The notes below the pieces were generated by a model that worked only from the letters and a program-made list of their open reading frames with translations, did not search any database and was not told the origin of the DNA. Of a stretch of DNA of 64,000 bases, positions 1-9,301 are shown piece after piece. Location of the stretch: the NCBI GenBank assembly GCA_035578905.1, contig JAQJVL010000058.1, positions 1,054,001 through 1,118,000 of the forward strand, written 5' to 3'. Source of the DNA: Stictocephala bisonia (lineage: Eukaryota > Arthropoda > Insecta > Hemiptera > Membracidae). The translations under genes were made by a program, and so were the position numbers. Numbering within the stretch: the stretch's first letter is position 1; the number at the start of each line of letters is the position of its first letter.

Positions 1-164
1 TCGCCTGAGGAAATCGAGGCACGTAACATTCGTAAAATCAAAATTTAAAGAATTTTATAACTGAAATAAAGTTTTTTAATATCTTTTCGAATATAAAATA
101 GAATCTTTTTTCATAGTTTTAAATACTTCTGCTTCAAAAACAGAGGGTAATGGGTTCATTGTTC

Positions 165-385
165 GTTACTAAGGCGTCGATCGTATCTATGTGGGCGACT
201 ATGAGAGGCGAATGAGTGTGATGAGTATAGATGAACGAGTTTAGTCATTGTTACTAACTAAGGTGGACTGTTCCTTAAAAAGAGCCATTTAACAACCCAA
301 TGCCATAGCAAATAAGGTACCTCTATAGCTTTACGTAGAATCCGAACCTAAAGTCTGATTTTCAGATAATTTACAAGTCAATTAT
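165..385 (-). mobile_element. SINE-A copy 1 (partial)
   Basis: On the minus strand this matches the 3' body of a dispersed element found about 13 times in the window (called SINE-A here). Shared landmarks are the tail with a clock-like run of CGATCGGCGTC, the TAGTCATTGTTACTAACT block, and the CGTAGAATCCGAACC block. The 5' head (CCCAGCTACTTGGGGAC) is missing, so the copy is 5'-truncated. Family membership is seen directly; SINE status is inferred from size, copy number and a tail shared with a tRNA-headed copy at 30.5 kb. Confidence 0.6.
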
Positions 386-589
386 ATTTTCTACACGTAC
401 AAACTTATACTTCTAAATCCCTTGAAGTCAAATTAAATTTATGTAAATAGATTTTTAAATGGTATTCCGCAACAGCGTTTGTAAAAAAGTTTAAATGCCA
501 CTTGGTAGCTACCTATGCTGAAAATAGTTGTTTCCTTGTGAAGTCAACGTATCCCAGCCAGTATTTCAAAGTATAAGTGGGATAACTAG

Positions 590-930
590 GCTGAGTGTGG
601 ATGGCCTGTGTAGTCTGGTTACTAACTGAGTTGGATTTATGCTCAGAAAGGGTCATTTAATAATATCCCAATACCAGGGCAACTAAGAGACCTACACCGA
701 ACCGCGAAGTACTGGTCTTATTTTATTTAACTGACAAGCCTGACAGTCAGTTAGACAAAATCCGGAACTTGACACTCTAGATTATCTCTAGTAGTGTCCA
801 CATCGATGGCAACCATTGAGTAGACGCCGTGTCGGTGAGATAAGACCTAGTATAGAACTATCACCATTTCACTTGTAATCTCCATAACACTTCGTCCCCA
901 AGTAGCTGGGTTACAGCACTGCGCCACTAG
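590..930 (-). mobile_element. SINE-A copy 2 (near full length)
   Basis: Minus-strand copy of the SINE-A family. It runs from the TAGTCTGGTTACTAACTGAG block to the head motif read here as CCCCAAGTAGCTGGGTTACAG followed by CACTGCGCCA. It is diverged and lacks the CCACGT box in its middle. No coding potential. Confidence 0.65.
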
Positions 931-965
931 TGTCGACTTACCGTGTACATTATAAAAGAGCTCTT

Positions 966-1627
966 AAAATCAAGTTAACCCCATAAAAATGGATTAATAC
1001 GAAATAAAGATACCTAATAAGCTAGTAGGAAAGATAGCACGAATACAGACTATTACTGGACTGTAGGTTTGAACAGGAAATCAAGATAGAAGTAAGAAGT
1101 GGTCCTGCATTCTTGCCACTGACCTTCATCGTACTCAGCGGGTGGTGGGGGTAACAGCTGATCGACTTGTGAGTCTGGTGCCAGCCATCTCTATAGTGCT
1201 CTCAGTCAAGTGCCAGTCCGACATTCAGGTGTGAGCAGTGTTCGTCGACTTTAAACGTGCGTTTGTTTTGGTCTTGCGGGTGCAAATACGGGATTTATAA
1301 GCAGGTACTTTTTTATCTTCTTTATTTTTTATCTGTTTAAAAAAGTTTATACTTTTAATTGTCAAAAATTATTATTTTATAACTAACTAATAGAACAATG
1401 TAGTAAATATAAAATTTACTAAATATATTTTGTATAGCAGTTTATCTTAGATAATAGAAAATATAACTTCTAACTTGAATAATAGAGTAATGTATATTGG
1501 ATTCAATTACAAATTCAACATTTGGCGCAATTCTACGATTTCACACAGAACACAATGTTGTCCTCATATTTATTTATTTTATTTTGACAATGCTCAATTA
1601 TATTAGCATTATGTCAAATACTTGTAC
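966..1627. other. Intergenic DNA with no recognised feature
   Basis: AT-rich sequence between SINE-A copy 2 and the first minisatellite. I see no long open frame, tandem repeat or clear inverted repeat here. Confidence 0.5.
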
Positions 1628-2297
1628 GAATACCACTGTACGTGAATGGGTGGGTGGGTGAATACCACTGTACGTGAATGGGTGGGTGGGTGAATACCAC
1701 TTTACGTGAATGGGTGGGTGGGTGAATACCACTTTACGCGAATGGGTTGGTGGGTGAATACCACTTTACGTGAATGGGTGGGTGGGTGGGTGAATAACAC
1801 TGTACGTGAATGGGTGGGTGGGTGAATACCACTGTACGTGAATGGGTGGGTGGGTGAATACCACTTTACGCGAATGGGTTGGTGGGTGGGTGAATAGCAT
1901 TGTACGTGAATGGGTGGGTGGGTGAATACCACTGTACGTGAATGGGTGGGTGGGTGAATACCACTTTACGCGAATGGGTTGGTGGGTGGATGAATACCAC
2001 TTTACGCGAATGGGTTGGTGGGTGGGTGAATAGCATTGTACGTGAATGGGTGGGTGGGTGGGTGAATATAATTGTACGTGAATGGGTGGGTGGGTGAATA
2101 TAATTGTACGTGAATGGGTGGGTGGGTGGGTGGGTGAATACCACTGTACGTGAATGGGTGGATGGGTGGGTGAATACCACTTTACGCGAATGGGTTGGTG
2201 GGTGGGTGAATACCATTGTACGTGAATGGGCGGGCGAGTGGGTGAATATCATTGTACATGAATGGGTGAATGGGCGGGTGAATATTATTCTACGTGT
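1628..2297 (+). repeat. G-rich minisatellite, 32-40 bp units, about 19 copies
   Basis: Each unit reads AATACCACTGTACGTGAAT followed by two to five GGGT steps. Unit length varies mainly through the number of GGGT steps. Sub-variants alternate between TGTACGTG and TTTACGCG, and the latter carry GGGTTGG instead of GGGTGGG, so variants were copied as types. Several units have four or more GGG runs separated by one base, which is the canonical G-quadruplex pattern. Open frames on both strands are by-products of the period, not genes. The same core recurs at about 19.8, 20.15, 28.2, 42.65, 43.27 and 45.2-45.5 kb. Confidence 0.95.
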
Positions 2298-2840
2298 ATA
2301 CATTTAACGCTGAACCAATTAATATAGTGCATTAGGACTACAATAAAGCATGTAGTGTGGATGACACGTAAACTGAATCAATGAAATGAAAAAGCAAAAT
2401 ATTTATAACAACGTTCACAATAGTTCCTGTATGCCATAACTATCCCAAAATCTTGAGTTATCATACGGTATCTCATAAGTGAAAATATTCATTTTAAATT
2501 AGTTAAGTTTGTAGGCTGTAGACTAGAAATATTTAAAAGTTAATCGAAGTTGTAGAGTTAAAAACTACCTCCTTCCCTCCCTCCCTCGTTACACCAATTG
2601 TTGTAGATTAATGGGTGTACCGCATAAATGAACACTCGCTCAAATTTAAAAAATCGTTTCATCACTCTCCGATATGAGATACACCTCGTCAGAAGTATCT
2701 GAAGTAGATTACCCATCACCTGACGATCCTATGGATATTGTCCAGTCACACCACAGATCCTTGGCCCTACATTTAACGAAGAAAACGGCAAAGCCTCTCC
2801 CATCATCAATGGATTGAGATGATGGAAGATTCAGATTTAA
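2298..2840. other. Intergenic DNA, possible upstream part of a decayed hAT transposase
   Basis: No intact frame. It contains a short CTCCCTCC-type pyrimidine run near 2571-2587. The part from about 2645 could be decayed coding sequence of the hAT transposase whose C-terminus lies just downstream, but I could not align it to a named domain. Confidence 0.4.
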
Positions 2841-2844
2841 AGTT

Positions 2845-2944
2845 GTAGCCACTTCTGTTCCAGCAGAAACTGTTTTCCAAAGCTGGAAACGCTATAACGG
2901 AAAAACGAAACGGACTAAGTGGAAAATTGATTTCTAAACATTAA
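2845..2944 (+). pseudogene. hAT transposase C-terminal (dimerisation) remnant, frameshifted
   Basis: One frame reads ATSVPAETVFQS and then loses similarity. From about 2882 the next frame continues as AGNAITEKRNGLSGKLISKH and a stop at 2942-2944. Together these match the hAT C-terminal dimerisation motif, whose family pattern is an ATSVPxERVF block followed by an AGxxxxxKRNRLS block. A one-base shift at the join and the loss of everything upstream make it a pseudogene. It ends just before sequence shared with the termini of the two hAT MITEs at 50.0 and 59.2 kb, so it is probably the 3' end of a former autonomous relative. A functional gene is excluded by the shift and by the short length. 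Confidence 0.75.
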
Positions 2945-3067
2945 TTTTTAAGAGTTAGTGCATAATCTTAAACAGAACATTTATTTGTTATATTTCTTTC
3001 GACATTGTCGTCAGATCGATATTTGGTTTGCGATATATCGATGTGTTGAAAATATTTCTCTTCCCTA
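2945..3067 (+). mobile_element. 3' terminal fragment of a hAT element (ATCGATATATCGAT family)
   Basis: Matches the right end of the MITE at 59.17-59.86 kb: AGTTAGTGCATAATCTT, then ATTTGGTTTGCGATATATCG, then a degraded terminal TTCCCTAA where the family has GCCATCCCTA. It follows the hAT transposase remnant directly. Confidence 0.7.
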
Positions 3068-3690
3068 ATTGCTTACATAGGACATGGGATTAGCTGTAAG
3101 CTTCGTCAAACAATGCTAAAACATCACTTAAGATCTTGATATTTCAATGCTTTACATTTCTGTTGTACAAGTATTGATTAGTTTTGAAAGAATTTATAGT
3201 TTTTTAGCTTTTTGTAGATTTGGAAATGTCTTAAATTAACTAAAAGTATTATTAGTATCTTTGCATTACTTAATCTTTCGTCTAGATTCATATATATTGA
3301 ATAGACGTGCCTCTCCTTTTGTCTATCGTGTATTGAGCTGAACTCTCATTAGCGCACAAGCTGAAACAGCTTCTTTCTTAAAAAAATCTGATAAGGTCCT
3401 TCGCCGCAAGATTTTGTCTTCCAAGATTACTGTTAATTCTGCTAAGCCATCCCTCTCATGTCCGATTGCATGTTCTGTAGCAGCCCTAAAGCCCAGTTGG
3501 GTTTACTCATTTTCCAACAATCTCTTTAAAAAGTAAACAAATCAAACTAAAATTTCGTTGTTGGTGCTCAAAAAAAAAGCCTTGCGATGATTTTGGTTCT
3601 CGTTTATCGCCTTGAGCCTGTCAAATTATTCATATTTGATATGCCGACATAGCTCGTGCGTATTTTAAGACAAAAATTAATGATTACTTG
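3068..3690. other. Intergenic DNA with no recognised feature
   Basis: AT-rich DNA without a credible frame or tandem structure. Confidence 0.5.
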
Positions 3691-3694
3691 AGTA

Positions 3695-4060
3695 TAGGAT
3701 GGTCTGTGATGTGTGTGGTCTGGTTACTAACTGAGTTAGACTTAGTTCAGAAAGAACCATTTATTGATAGCCCAATAGCCAGTGCAACTAAGGGACCTAC
3801 AGCTTTATGTGGGATCCGAACCACGTATTAGTCTGATTTTGAGATGATTTACTAGTCTAATATTCAGTTCTCTTCCCTATATAACATCCGAACCCTGACT
3901 ACCACCCAACAAGGACACCACAAACGTCTCTAGTAGTGTCCACGTTGATGGCAACAATTGAGCGGACGCCATGTCAGTTTAAAAGAACCGAGTCTAGAAC
4001 CTTTCGCCTACAATCTCCGTAACACTTTGTCCCCAAGTAGCTGGGTTACAGCACTACACC
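3695..4060 (-). mobile_element. SINE-A copy 3, abutting the LINE tail
   Basis: Near-full-length SINE-A on the minus strand, from GTCTGGTTACTAACTGAGTT to the head motif CCCCAAGTAGCTGGGTTACA and CACTACACCA. Its 5' end abuts the AAATTC-repeat tail of the LINE at 4061, so the LINE probably integrated at the very end of this SINE. Diverged; no coding capacity. Confidence 0.7.
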
Positions 4061-4186
4061 AGGATTCAAATTCAAATTCAAATGTTTTATTGCATGAAGA
4101 CAATTACATGAATTGCATCGCAATAGTCAATATTAATAATAAATTATAAAAATAACCTATCCTATACATACAATCTTAAAAACGGT

Positions 4187-4380
4187 GCATACAAACATAC
4201 AAGATGTCTTACATTCACTCTCTCATTTATACTAGATTAAAATTCTGAAACTAAATAATAAATATATAACTAAATACGAGGTTCATACAAACATACAAAC
4301 TGTCTTACATTCACGCTCTCATTTAAACTGGGTTAAAATATTAAAACTAAAATAAATAAATACATAACTAAATAAATAGA
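4187..4380 (-). repeat. Two-copy direct repeat in the LINE 3' UTR
   Basis: Two diverged units start at CATACAAACATACAAGATGT (about 4188) and CATACAAACATACAAACTGT (about 4285), each about 97 bp, and lie between the ORF2 stop and the terminal AAATTC tail. Confidence 0.7.
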
Positions 4381-4436
4381 TAGCGGCCACTCCACCTCCC
4401 TGTGCCATGCCAATATTTGAGGGTCATTTGGCATTA

Positions 4437-7274
4437 CTAGGTCTCCCAGTTATGTGCAAGGAACTCGTCCACGCTGTAGAAAGCGTTTGATATAAGTACG
4501 TTTTTAAGACGAGCCTTCAATGCCTTGGGCACCTGTGCACATTTGAATTCATTGGGTAGACTGTTGATTAATCGAACACCGGCCTGAGAAGGAAGATGTT
4601 CGAAAACCACCGTCCTGTGTTGCCCAGTTCGGTAGGTTTCCCTGCCTCTGGTGTTGTGTCCGTGTATGTCGGTGCCTCTAGTTAGAGTGCATTTGGTCAT
4701 GCAGTAAGTGATTGTTTCCAATATATAAATGCAGGGCAGGGTCAACAGTTTTAGATTCTGAAATGCAGTTCTGCACGAATCTCTGCTTTTTAATTTTAAA
4801 ATAATTCGTACTGCTTTTTTCTGCAGTCTGAATATTCGCAAAAATTCTCTATTTGAGCATCCACCCCACAGTATCACCCCATAGGATAGATGTGGGTATA
4901 TGATCCCATAATACGCCGTCATAAGAATTTCAATCGGGCAGTATTTGGACAAATATCTCAAACAATATATACTTGATGCTAATTTAGAACAGATCTTGTT
5001 TGTGTGATCGTTCCAGGATAAGCTTTGTTCCAGGTATATTCCAAGAAATTTAGTTGATTGGACTTCTTCGAGTTCAGTTTCTGACAACATAATGGTTAGA
5101 GTACCGTCTAAGTCGGTTTGGCGTAGGTTAAAACTGATGTAATTCGATTTTTTGAGATTGACTTTTAGATTTATATTATTAAAATACTGCATTACATTAT
5201 TTAAGTCAGTGAATGTTTGAATTTCCAAGTCTGATTTTAATTTGTCACTGAAGCAGAGATTCGTGTCATCAGCATACTGCACGAGTTTCGCGTGTCGTAG
5301 TGCTGAAGATAGATCGTTTATGTGAACTAAGAAAAGGAGAGGACTAAGAATAGATCCCTGAGGGACCCCAAATTTCATTTGATTTGACTTCGACAGTTGG
5401 TTTGCTACCTGAACCCTTTGAGTTCGACCTGATAGGTATGATTTGATCCACGAGAGTGGTACTCCTCGAATGCCGAAGTGATGTAGTTTGTGAAGCAGTA
5501 TGCTGTGGTCAACACAGTCGAACGCTTTAGAGAGGTCAATGAACACACCCAAAGTGGATTCCCGCCTCTCCAATTTCTCCACTACCTCTGTAACGAGGCT
5601 TACTACAGCGTCTATTGTGGATCTACCTTCTCTAAACCCAAACTGTTCATCCGCGAGGAGATTGTGTTTTTCCAAGTACCCTGACATGCGATTTAAGAAT
5701 ATTTTTTCGAAAATTTTGCTCAGAGAAGGAAGAATCGATACAGGTCTGAAATTGTTTATATCATTCCTGTCGTTTTTTTTGAAAATAGGTATCACCTTGG
5801 CTAATTTAAGCCTTGATGGGAAGCAGCCAGCTGAGAAAGAAAGATTGATAATGTGTGTTAGAGGCTTCAGTAAGTATTTGGAGACTTTCTTAATGAGCCA
5901 TATAGAAATGATATTTATGTCGTTAGTTTTTTTGGAGGGTAGACTCTTAATTACTTTGTCAAGTTCCTCTTCTGTAGCCGGCCTCAACACCATTGAAGAC
6001 GTCGGGCTGTTGCCACGAAGAGGAGACATAGGCTCGGGACCCTGAAAGGGCTGAGCAACTGAGGAAAAGAAGTCATTAAAAACATCCGCCACAAGCCTGG
6101 CGTCTGTGATTAAATCCTCATTGATTTTTAATTCAATATTTTCTTGTTCTTTTTGTTGTCTTTGTGAATTTATGATACCCCACGCAGTTTTGGAAAATGT
6201 TTTGGACTTTATGAGTTTTTTTCGAACGTCATAAGCCTTTGCTGCAACTATGACTTTTTTGTATATTTTTTTATACTCTTTAAAAAAGTTTTGAAATTCC
6301 AAATCGACAGAGGTTTTTGAAATTTTCCAAAAAAACCTCAATTTTTGTCTGGAAATTAATATTCCTTTTGTGATCCAAGAGCCAACTTTTTTAGCTAGCT
6401 TGGCTTTTTTAGTTCTTAAAGGGCAACAAGTATTAACGTAAAAATTGAAAGCATCGTCGAATTTAGAAAATTGACTTTCGCAGTCTTCATCGGCATTTAA
6501 AAATGTCCAATCTTCCTTTGACAGCAGTGAGTTAAGATGACTGATATTGGAAGGCCTTGTGTCTCTTATCTCCCGGGGGGCAGGACTATTATCTTGATGA
6601 TAATGACCCAAAATAGTAGCAAGTTGGCCGCAATGGTCAGCTACTGCTGTGTTGACCACAGACACCACAGTGTCAGGTATGTTCGTGATTACATTATCTA
6701 TTGCAGTTTCAGTAGTGGCTGTAATTCTCGTAGGAGAGTTTATTAGCCACTTTAGACCAAAGGTCTTTAAACAATCAGAGAATCGTTTTGTCAGATAATT
6801 GTTAGAATCAAGTATATCTATATTAAAGTCCCCCATTAAAACAAAAGGTGAATTTTTTGTTGTCAATTCGACCAGAAGTGACTCGAAATTTAGAAAAAAG
6901 TTATTTATATTCCCACTGGGAGACCTATAAATGCCAATGACTGATATGTATGAGTGTTCAGAGGGTAATTTAATGCCAACTGTTTCAAAATCTTTGTCTA
7001 AAGATTGTTTTAATTTAATATTGTTAGACTTTAAATTGTTTTTTATAAATATGGCGATACCTCCTCCTGTGTGGTTTTGACGGCAATAATAACTAGCCAG
7101 ATTATAGTTGTTAAGTCTACATAAGGAGATGTTATCATTGTTAAAACCGTTTTCGGTTACAATGAAAACGTGAGGCTGCAGTTCATCACACATGATAGAG
7201 AGCTCGTCTAGTTTGTTGGTCGCCCATTGTGAATTTTGATGCAAAATGTTTAGTGAGTTCACTGGGTGATTCAC
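4437..7274 (-). CDS. LINE ORF2: endonuclease-reverse transcriptase (945 aa)
   Basis: This protein nicks the target and copies the LINE RNA by target-primed reverse transcription. Residues 1-225 form an exonuclease/endonuclease/phosphatase fold: the N-terminal Asn in ILHQN, the Glu in VTENGF (41), GGGIAIFI (70-77), IYRSPSG, MGDFNID (147-153), SPTR, IDNVITNI and ADH (212-214). The reverse transcriptase spans about 480-750, with NFRPVSILPSLSKIFEK, DEQFGFREGRS, FIDLSKAFDCVDHS (578-591), GVPQGSILSPLL and the catalytic YADD at 667-670. A thumb region with TKFLGIYLEQSLSW and a C-terminal tail ending FLAHNWET follow. All catalytic motifs look intact. The frame has no ATG at its start: it begins with GTG five bases after the ORF1 stop, and the nearby ATG at 7276-7274 reads straight into TGA. 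Starting at the first in-frame ATG (residue 28) would remove the endonuclease Asn. Confidence 0.93.
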   Translation of the reverse strand: MNHPVNSLNILHQNSQWATNKLDELSIMCDELQPHVFIVTENGFNNDNISLCRLNNYNLASYYCRQNHTGGGIAIFIKNNLKSNNIKLKQSLDKDFETVGIKLPSEHSYISVIGIYRSPSGNINNFFLNFESLLVELTTKNSPFVLMGDFNIDILDSNNYLTKRFSDCLKTFGLKWLINSPTRITATTETAIDNVITNIPDTVVSVVNTAVADHCGQLATILGHYHQDNSPAPREIRDTRPSNISHLNSLLSKEDWTFLNADEDCESQFSKFDDAFNFYVNTCCPLRTKKAKLAKKVGSWITKGILISRQKLRFFWKISKTSVDLEFQNFFKEYKKIYKKVIVAAKAYDVRKKLIKSKTFSKTAWGIINSQRQQKEQENIELKINEDLITDARLVADVFNDFFSSVAQPFQGPEPMSPLRGNSPTSSMVLRPATEEELDKVIKSLPSKKTNDINIISIWLIKKVSKYLLKPLTHIINLSFSAGCFPSRLKLAKVIPIFKKNDRNDINNFRPVSILPSLSKIFEKIFLNRMSGYLEKHNLLADEQFGFREGRSTIDAVVSLVTEVVEKLERRESTLGVFIDLSKAFDCVDHSILLHKLHHFGIRGVPLSWIKSYLSGRTQRVQVANQLSKSNQMKFGVPQGSILSPLLFLVHINDLSSALRHAKLVQYADDTNLCFSDKLKSDLEIQTFTDLNNVMQYFNNINLKVNLKKSNYISFNLRQTDLDGTLTIMLSETELEEVQSTKFLGIYLEQSLSWNDHTNKICSKLASSIYCLRYLSKYCPIEILMTAYYGIIYPHLSYGVILWGGCSNREFLRIFRLQKKAVRIILKLKSRDSCRTAFQNLKLLTLPCIYILETITYCMTKCTLTRGTDIHGHNTRGRETYRTGQHRTVVFEHLPSQAGVRLINSLPNEFKCAQVPKALKARLKNVLISNAFYSVDEFLAHNWET

Positions 7275-7279
7275 ATGAT

Positions 7280-8473
7280 TTAATTTTGATTGGTTGTTGG
7301 AGTGGCCTTGTCTAAAAAAACATTAATACAATTTTTTGAATAACTAGGAGTTATAATTTGATGGTTGCTTGGCGAGTTCAGGGCGCTGAACGGTCGTGCG
7401 GCGGCCTCGGCATATGTCTCATAGGGCAGGGTGATGGGACCGGCAAGTGAGCGTTGTGGGAGGTTTAAAATGGGCTGTGGACCGGGCATATTTTTCATTT
7501 CTCGTTTCGTTGCATGAATAGTATCGTCATACGAGTCGACGGGTATGGGCCGTGGCGTTTTCCCAATTCTAGTAGCTGTTTGCCTCGTTACTGGGTTGTA
7601 GTGCGTTGATGGCGGTGACATGTTGGCCAGTGTCTCTACCACGAGTCTAGCTAACTGACGTTTACCACTCCCGTTGAAATGGAGACCGTGGGAGGTGTGG
7701 TGGTGTCTGTGGATGCTGCCAGTATCCAGCAACTCCACTCCCTGGTGACGGAAGCTCAACTCAGCCATGAATCCGTTGATGAGATCGACTGCTTCGTGGA
7801 TGGGGCTGCTACGGTGGAGATCGTATCTTGTCGGTAGAGGCACCAGGAGGACTCTGGATGACTTCTTACATGTTTGGAGGACTTTTTCCAGATGTGCAAA
7901 GACTAAGCCCACGTTCCCGGCACCGACATCGTTGGTTCCTGCGATTACCACATAGCAGTGGCCCTCTGGTGGAGGGGAAGTGGGTTCAATGTTCAGCAGG
8001 CGACCTCCCGGCTTGCAGAATCCGGTGATTGATACACCGTCTCCCATGTGCTTTCTCAAGACGTCAGCTACGCCACGAGCGTGGCTATCCCCGATGACTG
8101 AGATAGATCTAAAGGGAATGGATTTAGCTTTTCTAGTCACGGAGTATCGCACTTGACTTGCTTTAGGCTGTTTCTTTGTAGCTTTTTTAGATTTTACTTT
8201 AAGGTTGGCTTTACCTTTCTTTGACACCATGACGAAATGTCCTTCATCGTCCTCCTCTTGAGTACTATCTTCTCTCAGCACGTCGTAGGTGTTGTGAAGC
8301 TTGAGAAGGGGTGCAGAAGAGAGGCCATAGGTAGGGTTTGCAATTTTTGCCTCGATGGTACATTTTAGCGCTCTATTTTCCTCTTCCAAGCATCTCAAAC
8401 TGTTTATCATGTTCTTAGTCTCGTCTTTGAGAATCTCGCATACTTCACATATATAGTTATGTAAAGCCCTCAT
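7280..8473 (-). CDS. LINE ORF1: coiled-coil and SGNH-esterase protein (397 aa)
   Basis: ORF1 proteins of CR1-group LINEs bind the element RNA and membranes; some carry an SGNH hydrolase (esterase) domain. Here residues 1-45 have heptad-like spacing (ILKDETKNMINSLRCLEEEN), suggesting a coiled coil. Residues 80-120 are Lys-rich and probably contact nucleic acid. Residues 123-285 carry SGNH blocks: GDSH with Ser130 (block I), GFCKPGG (block II Gly), GTND with Asn181 (block III), and HGLHFN with His265 (block V). The usual Asp three residues before that His is His262 here, so the triad may be altered. The frame is open upstream of the ATG back to a stop near 8563 and includes a Cys pair (CRC), so the true start may be upstream or lost. 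ORF2 follows after five bases. Confidence 0.88.
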   Translation of the reverse strand: MRALHNYICEVCEILKDETKNMINSLRCLEEENRALKCTIEAKIANPTYGLSSAPLLKLHNTYDVLREDSTQEEDDEGHFVMVSKKGKANLKVKSKKATKKQPKASQVRYSVTRKAKSIPFRSISVIGDSHARGVADVLRKHMGDGVSITGFCKPGGRLLNIEPTSPPPEGHCYVVIAGTNDVGAGNVGLVFAHLEKVLQTCKKSSRVLLVPLPTRYDLHRSSPIHEAVDLINGFMAELSFRHQGVELLDTGSIHRHHHTSHGLHFNGSGKRQLARLVVETLANMSPPSTHYNPVTRQTATRIGKTPRPIPVDSYDDTIHATKREMKNMPGPQPILNLPQRSLAGPITLPYETYAEAAARPFSALNSPSNHQIITPSYSKNCINVFLDKATPTTNQN

Positions 8474-8569
8474 TACCTCGACTAGGTACTCATGAAGCTG
8501 GTGGCGATAGTCACACCTGCAGCTATCAGGCCGGTATGAAGGGGGAGGGGGTCGTTGTATTAAATTATA

Positions 8570-8740
8570 CTGTGTGCCCTCTCAGAATGCGGGTCGAGCT
8601 CAGGTAGTTTCACTCACACAGACACAGGGGATTAGAGCCGGTCAAGTCGGTGGCACTCGAGGTGCGACATGGACTACCTGTGTTAATCCCAGCGACCCAA
8701 AGGGCCATAAAACTGGCACTCGAGGTGCGACATGCCACCT
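8570..8740 (+). repeat. Two direct copies of a CACTCGAGGTGCGACATG motif
   Basis: The 20-mer GGCACTCGAGGTGCGACATG occurs exactly at 8652-8671 and 8715-8734, 63 bp apart. Three inverted relatives lie at 9302, 9344 and 9386. The motif is centred on the palindrome CTCGAG and lies at or just beyond the 5' end of the LINE. Role unknown; it could be LINE 5'-leader sequence or the subterminal repeat of another element. Confidence 0.8.
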
Positions 8741-8792
8741 CAGGTAGCCCGGCGAAGGGTTGCGGGGTTGTAGACGCGCTCTCTCTCTGTGT

Positions 8793-8795
<3 letters not shown>

Positions 8796-8851
<56 letters not shown>
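8796..8851. repeat. (AT)n microsatellite
   Basis: About 56 bp of uninterrupted TA/AT dinucleotides. The Tyr-Ile repeats predicted on both strands are artefacts of the repeat. Confidence 0.98.
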
Positions 8852-8853
<2 letters not shown>

Positions 8854-9045
8854 AAATAGGACCTATGTTACTAGGATAATCACACCATTTCAATAACTAG
8901 TGTAATTAAATACAGACTTTCACACTCAAAAGGAATCAATATTTTCCGGAAATACAATTATTTTTATTTCAATAAAAAGTAGTAGAACTATAATTTTTTC
9001 TGGACACTCCGATCTGCTTTACATAGCTAAATAAATTATTATTAG

Positions 9046-9063
9046 CTAACCTAACCTAACCTT
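9046..9063 (-). repeat. Short TTAGG-type run (3 copies)
   Basis: GCTAACCTAACCTAACCT contains three AACCT units, the complement of the canonical insect telomere repeat TTAGG. It is too short to be a telomeric array and is common in insect interspersed DNA. Confidence 0.6.
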
Positions 9064-9301
9064 TTTTTTAACAACCTAACAACTAAATTTTTAAACTATT
9101 TGACGCCGTTAAACATTTTTATTGTAATACATTTCTTTGTTTAAGTTAAACTATAAATTGTCATTGAGCGATGATTAATTATTGAATCATCGTTAATCAT
9201 GTGTCTCATTGTATGGCTGTAGTTTTCAGATAATTTTATCACTGTAAATATATCAACTATTAGCCGCCAGACCAACACGGCCACACTGCTAGCCGAAGCG
9301 C

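Larger units (their letters stand above)
4061..8610 (-). mobile_element. Nearly full-length CR1-group non-LTR retrotransposon (LINE)
   Basis: A minus-strand LINE made of a 5' leader, ORF1 (8473 to 7280), ORF2 (7274 to 4437) and a 3' UTR of about 370 bp. It ends in a short AAATTC-type repeat (4061-4085 on the plus strand), not a poly-A tail. Short terminal microsatellites, an ORF1 with an SGNH esterase, and an apurinic-type endonuclease before the reverse transcriptase are known features of the CR1/L2/Daphne group. The 3' UTR holds a direct duplication with a period of about 97 bp (4187 and 4283). The 5' boundary is uncertain: a 25-bp stretch near 8585-8610 recurs at about 11.19 kb, which suggests it belongs to the element. 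Both ORFs are long and uninterrupted, so the copy is young. Confidence 0.9.

Noticed and set aside
1702..2307. Open frames of 67-145 codons on both strands
   Set aside because: They are translations of the 32-40-bp minisatellite; periodic residues only.
5490..6746. Plus-strand frames up to 181 codons within 5.5-6.7 kb
   Set aside because: Antisense to the LINE ORF2, which has all expected domains on the minus strand.
8642..8893. Frames with Tyr-Ile runs
   Set aside because: Product of the AT microsatellite.
9046..9063. Telomeric array
   Set aside because: Only three TTAGG-type units, not terminal.
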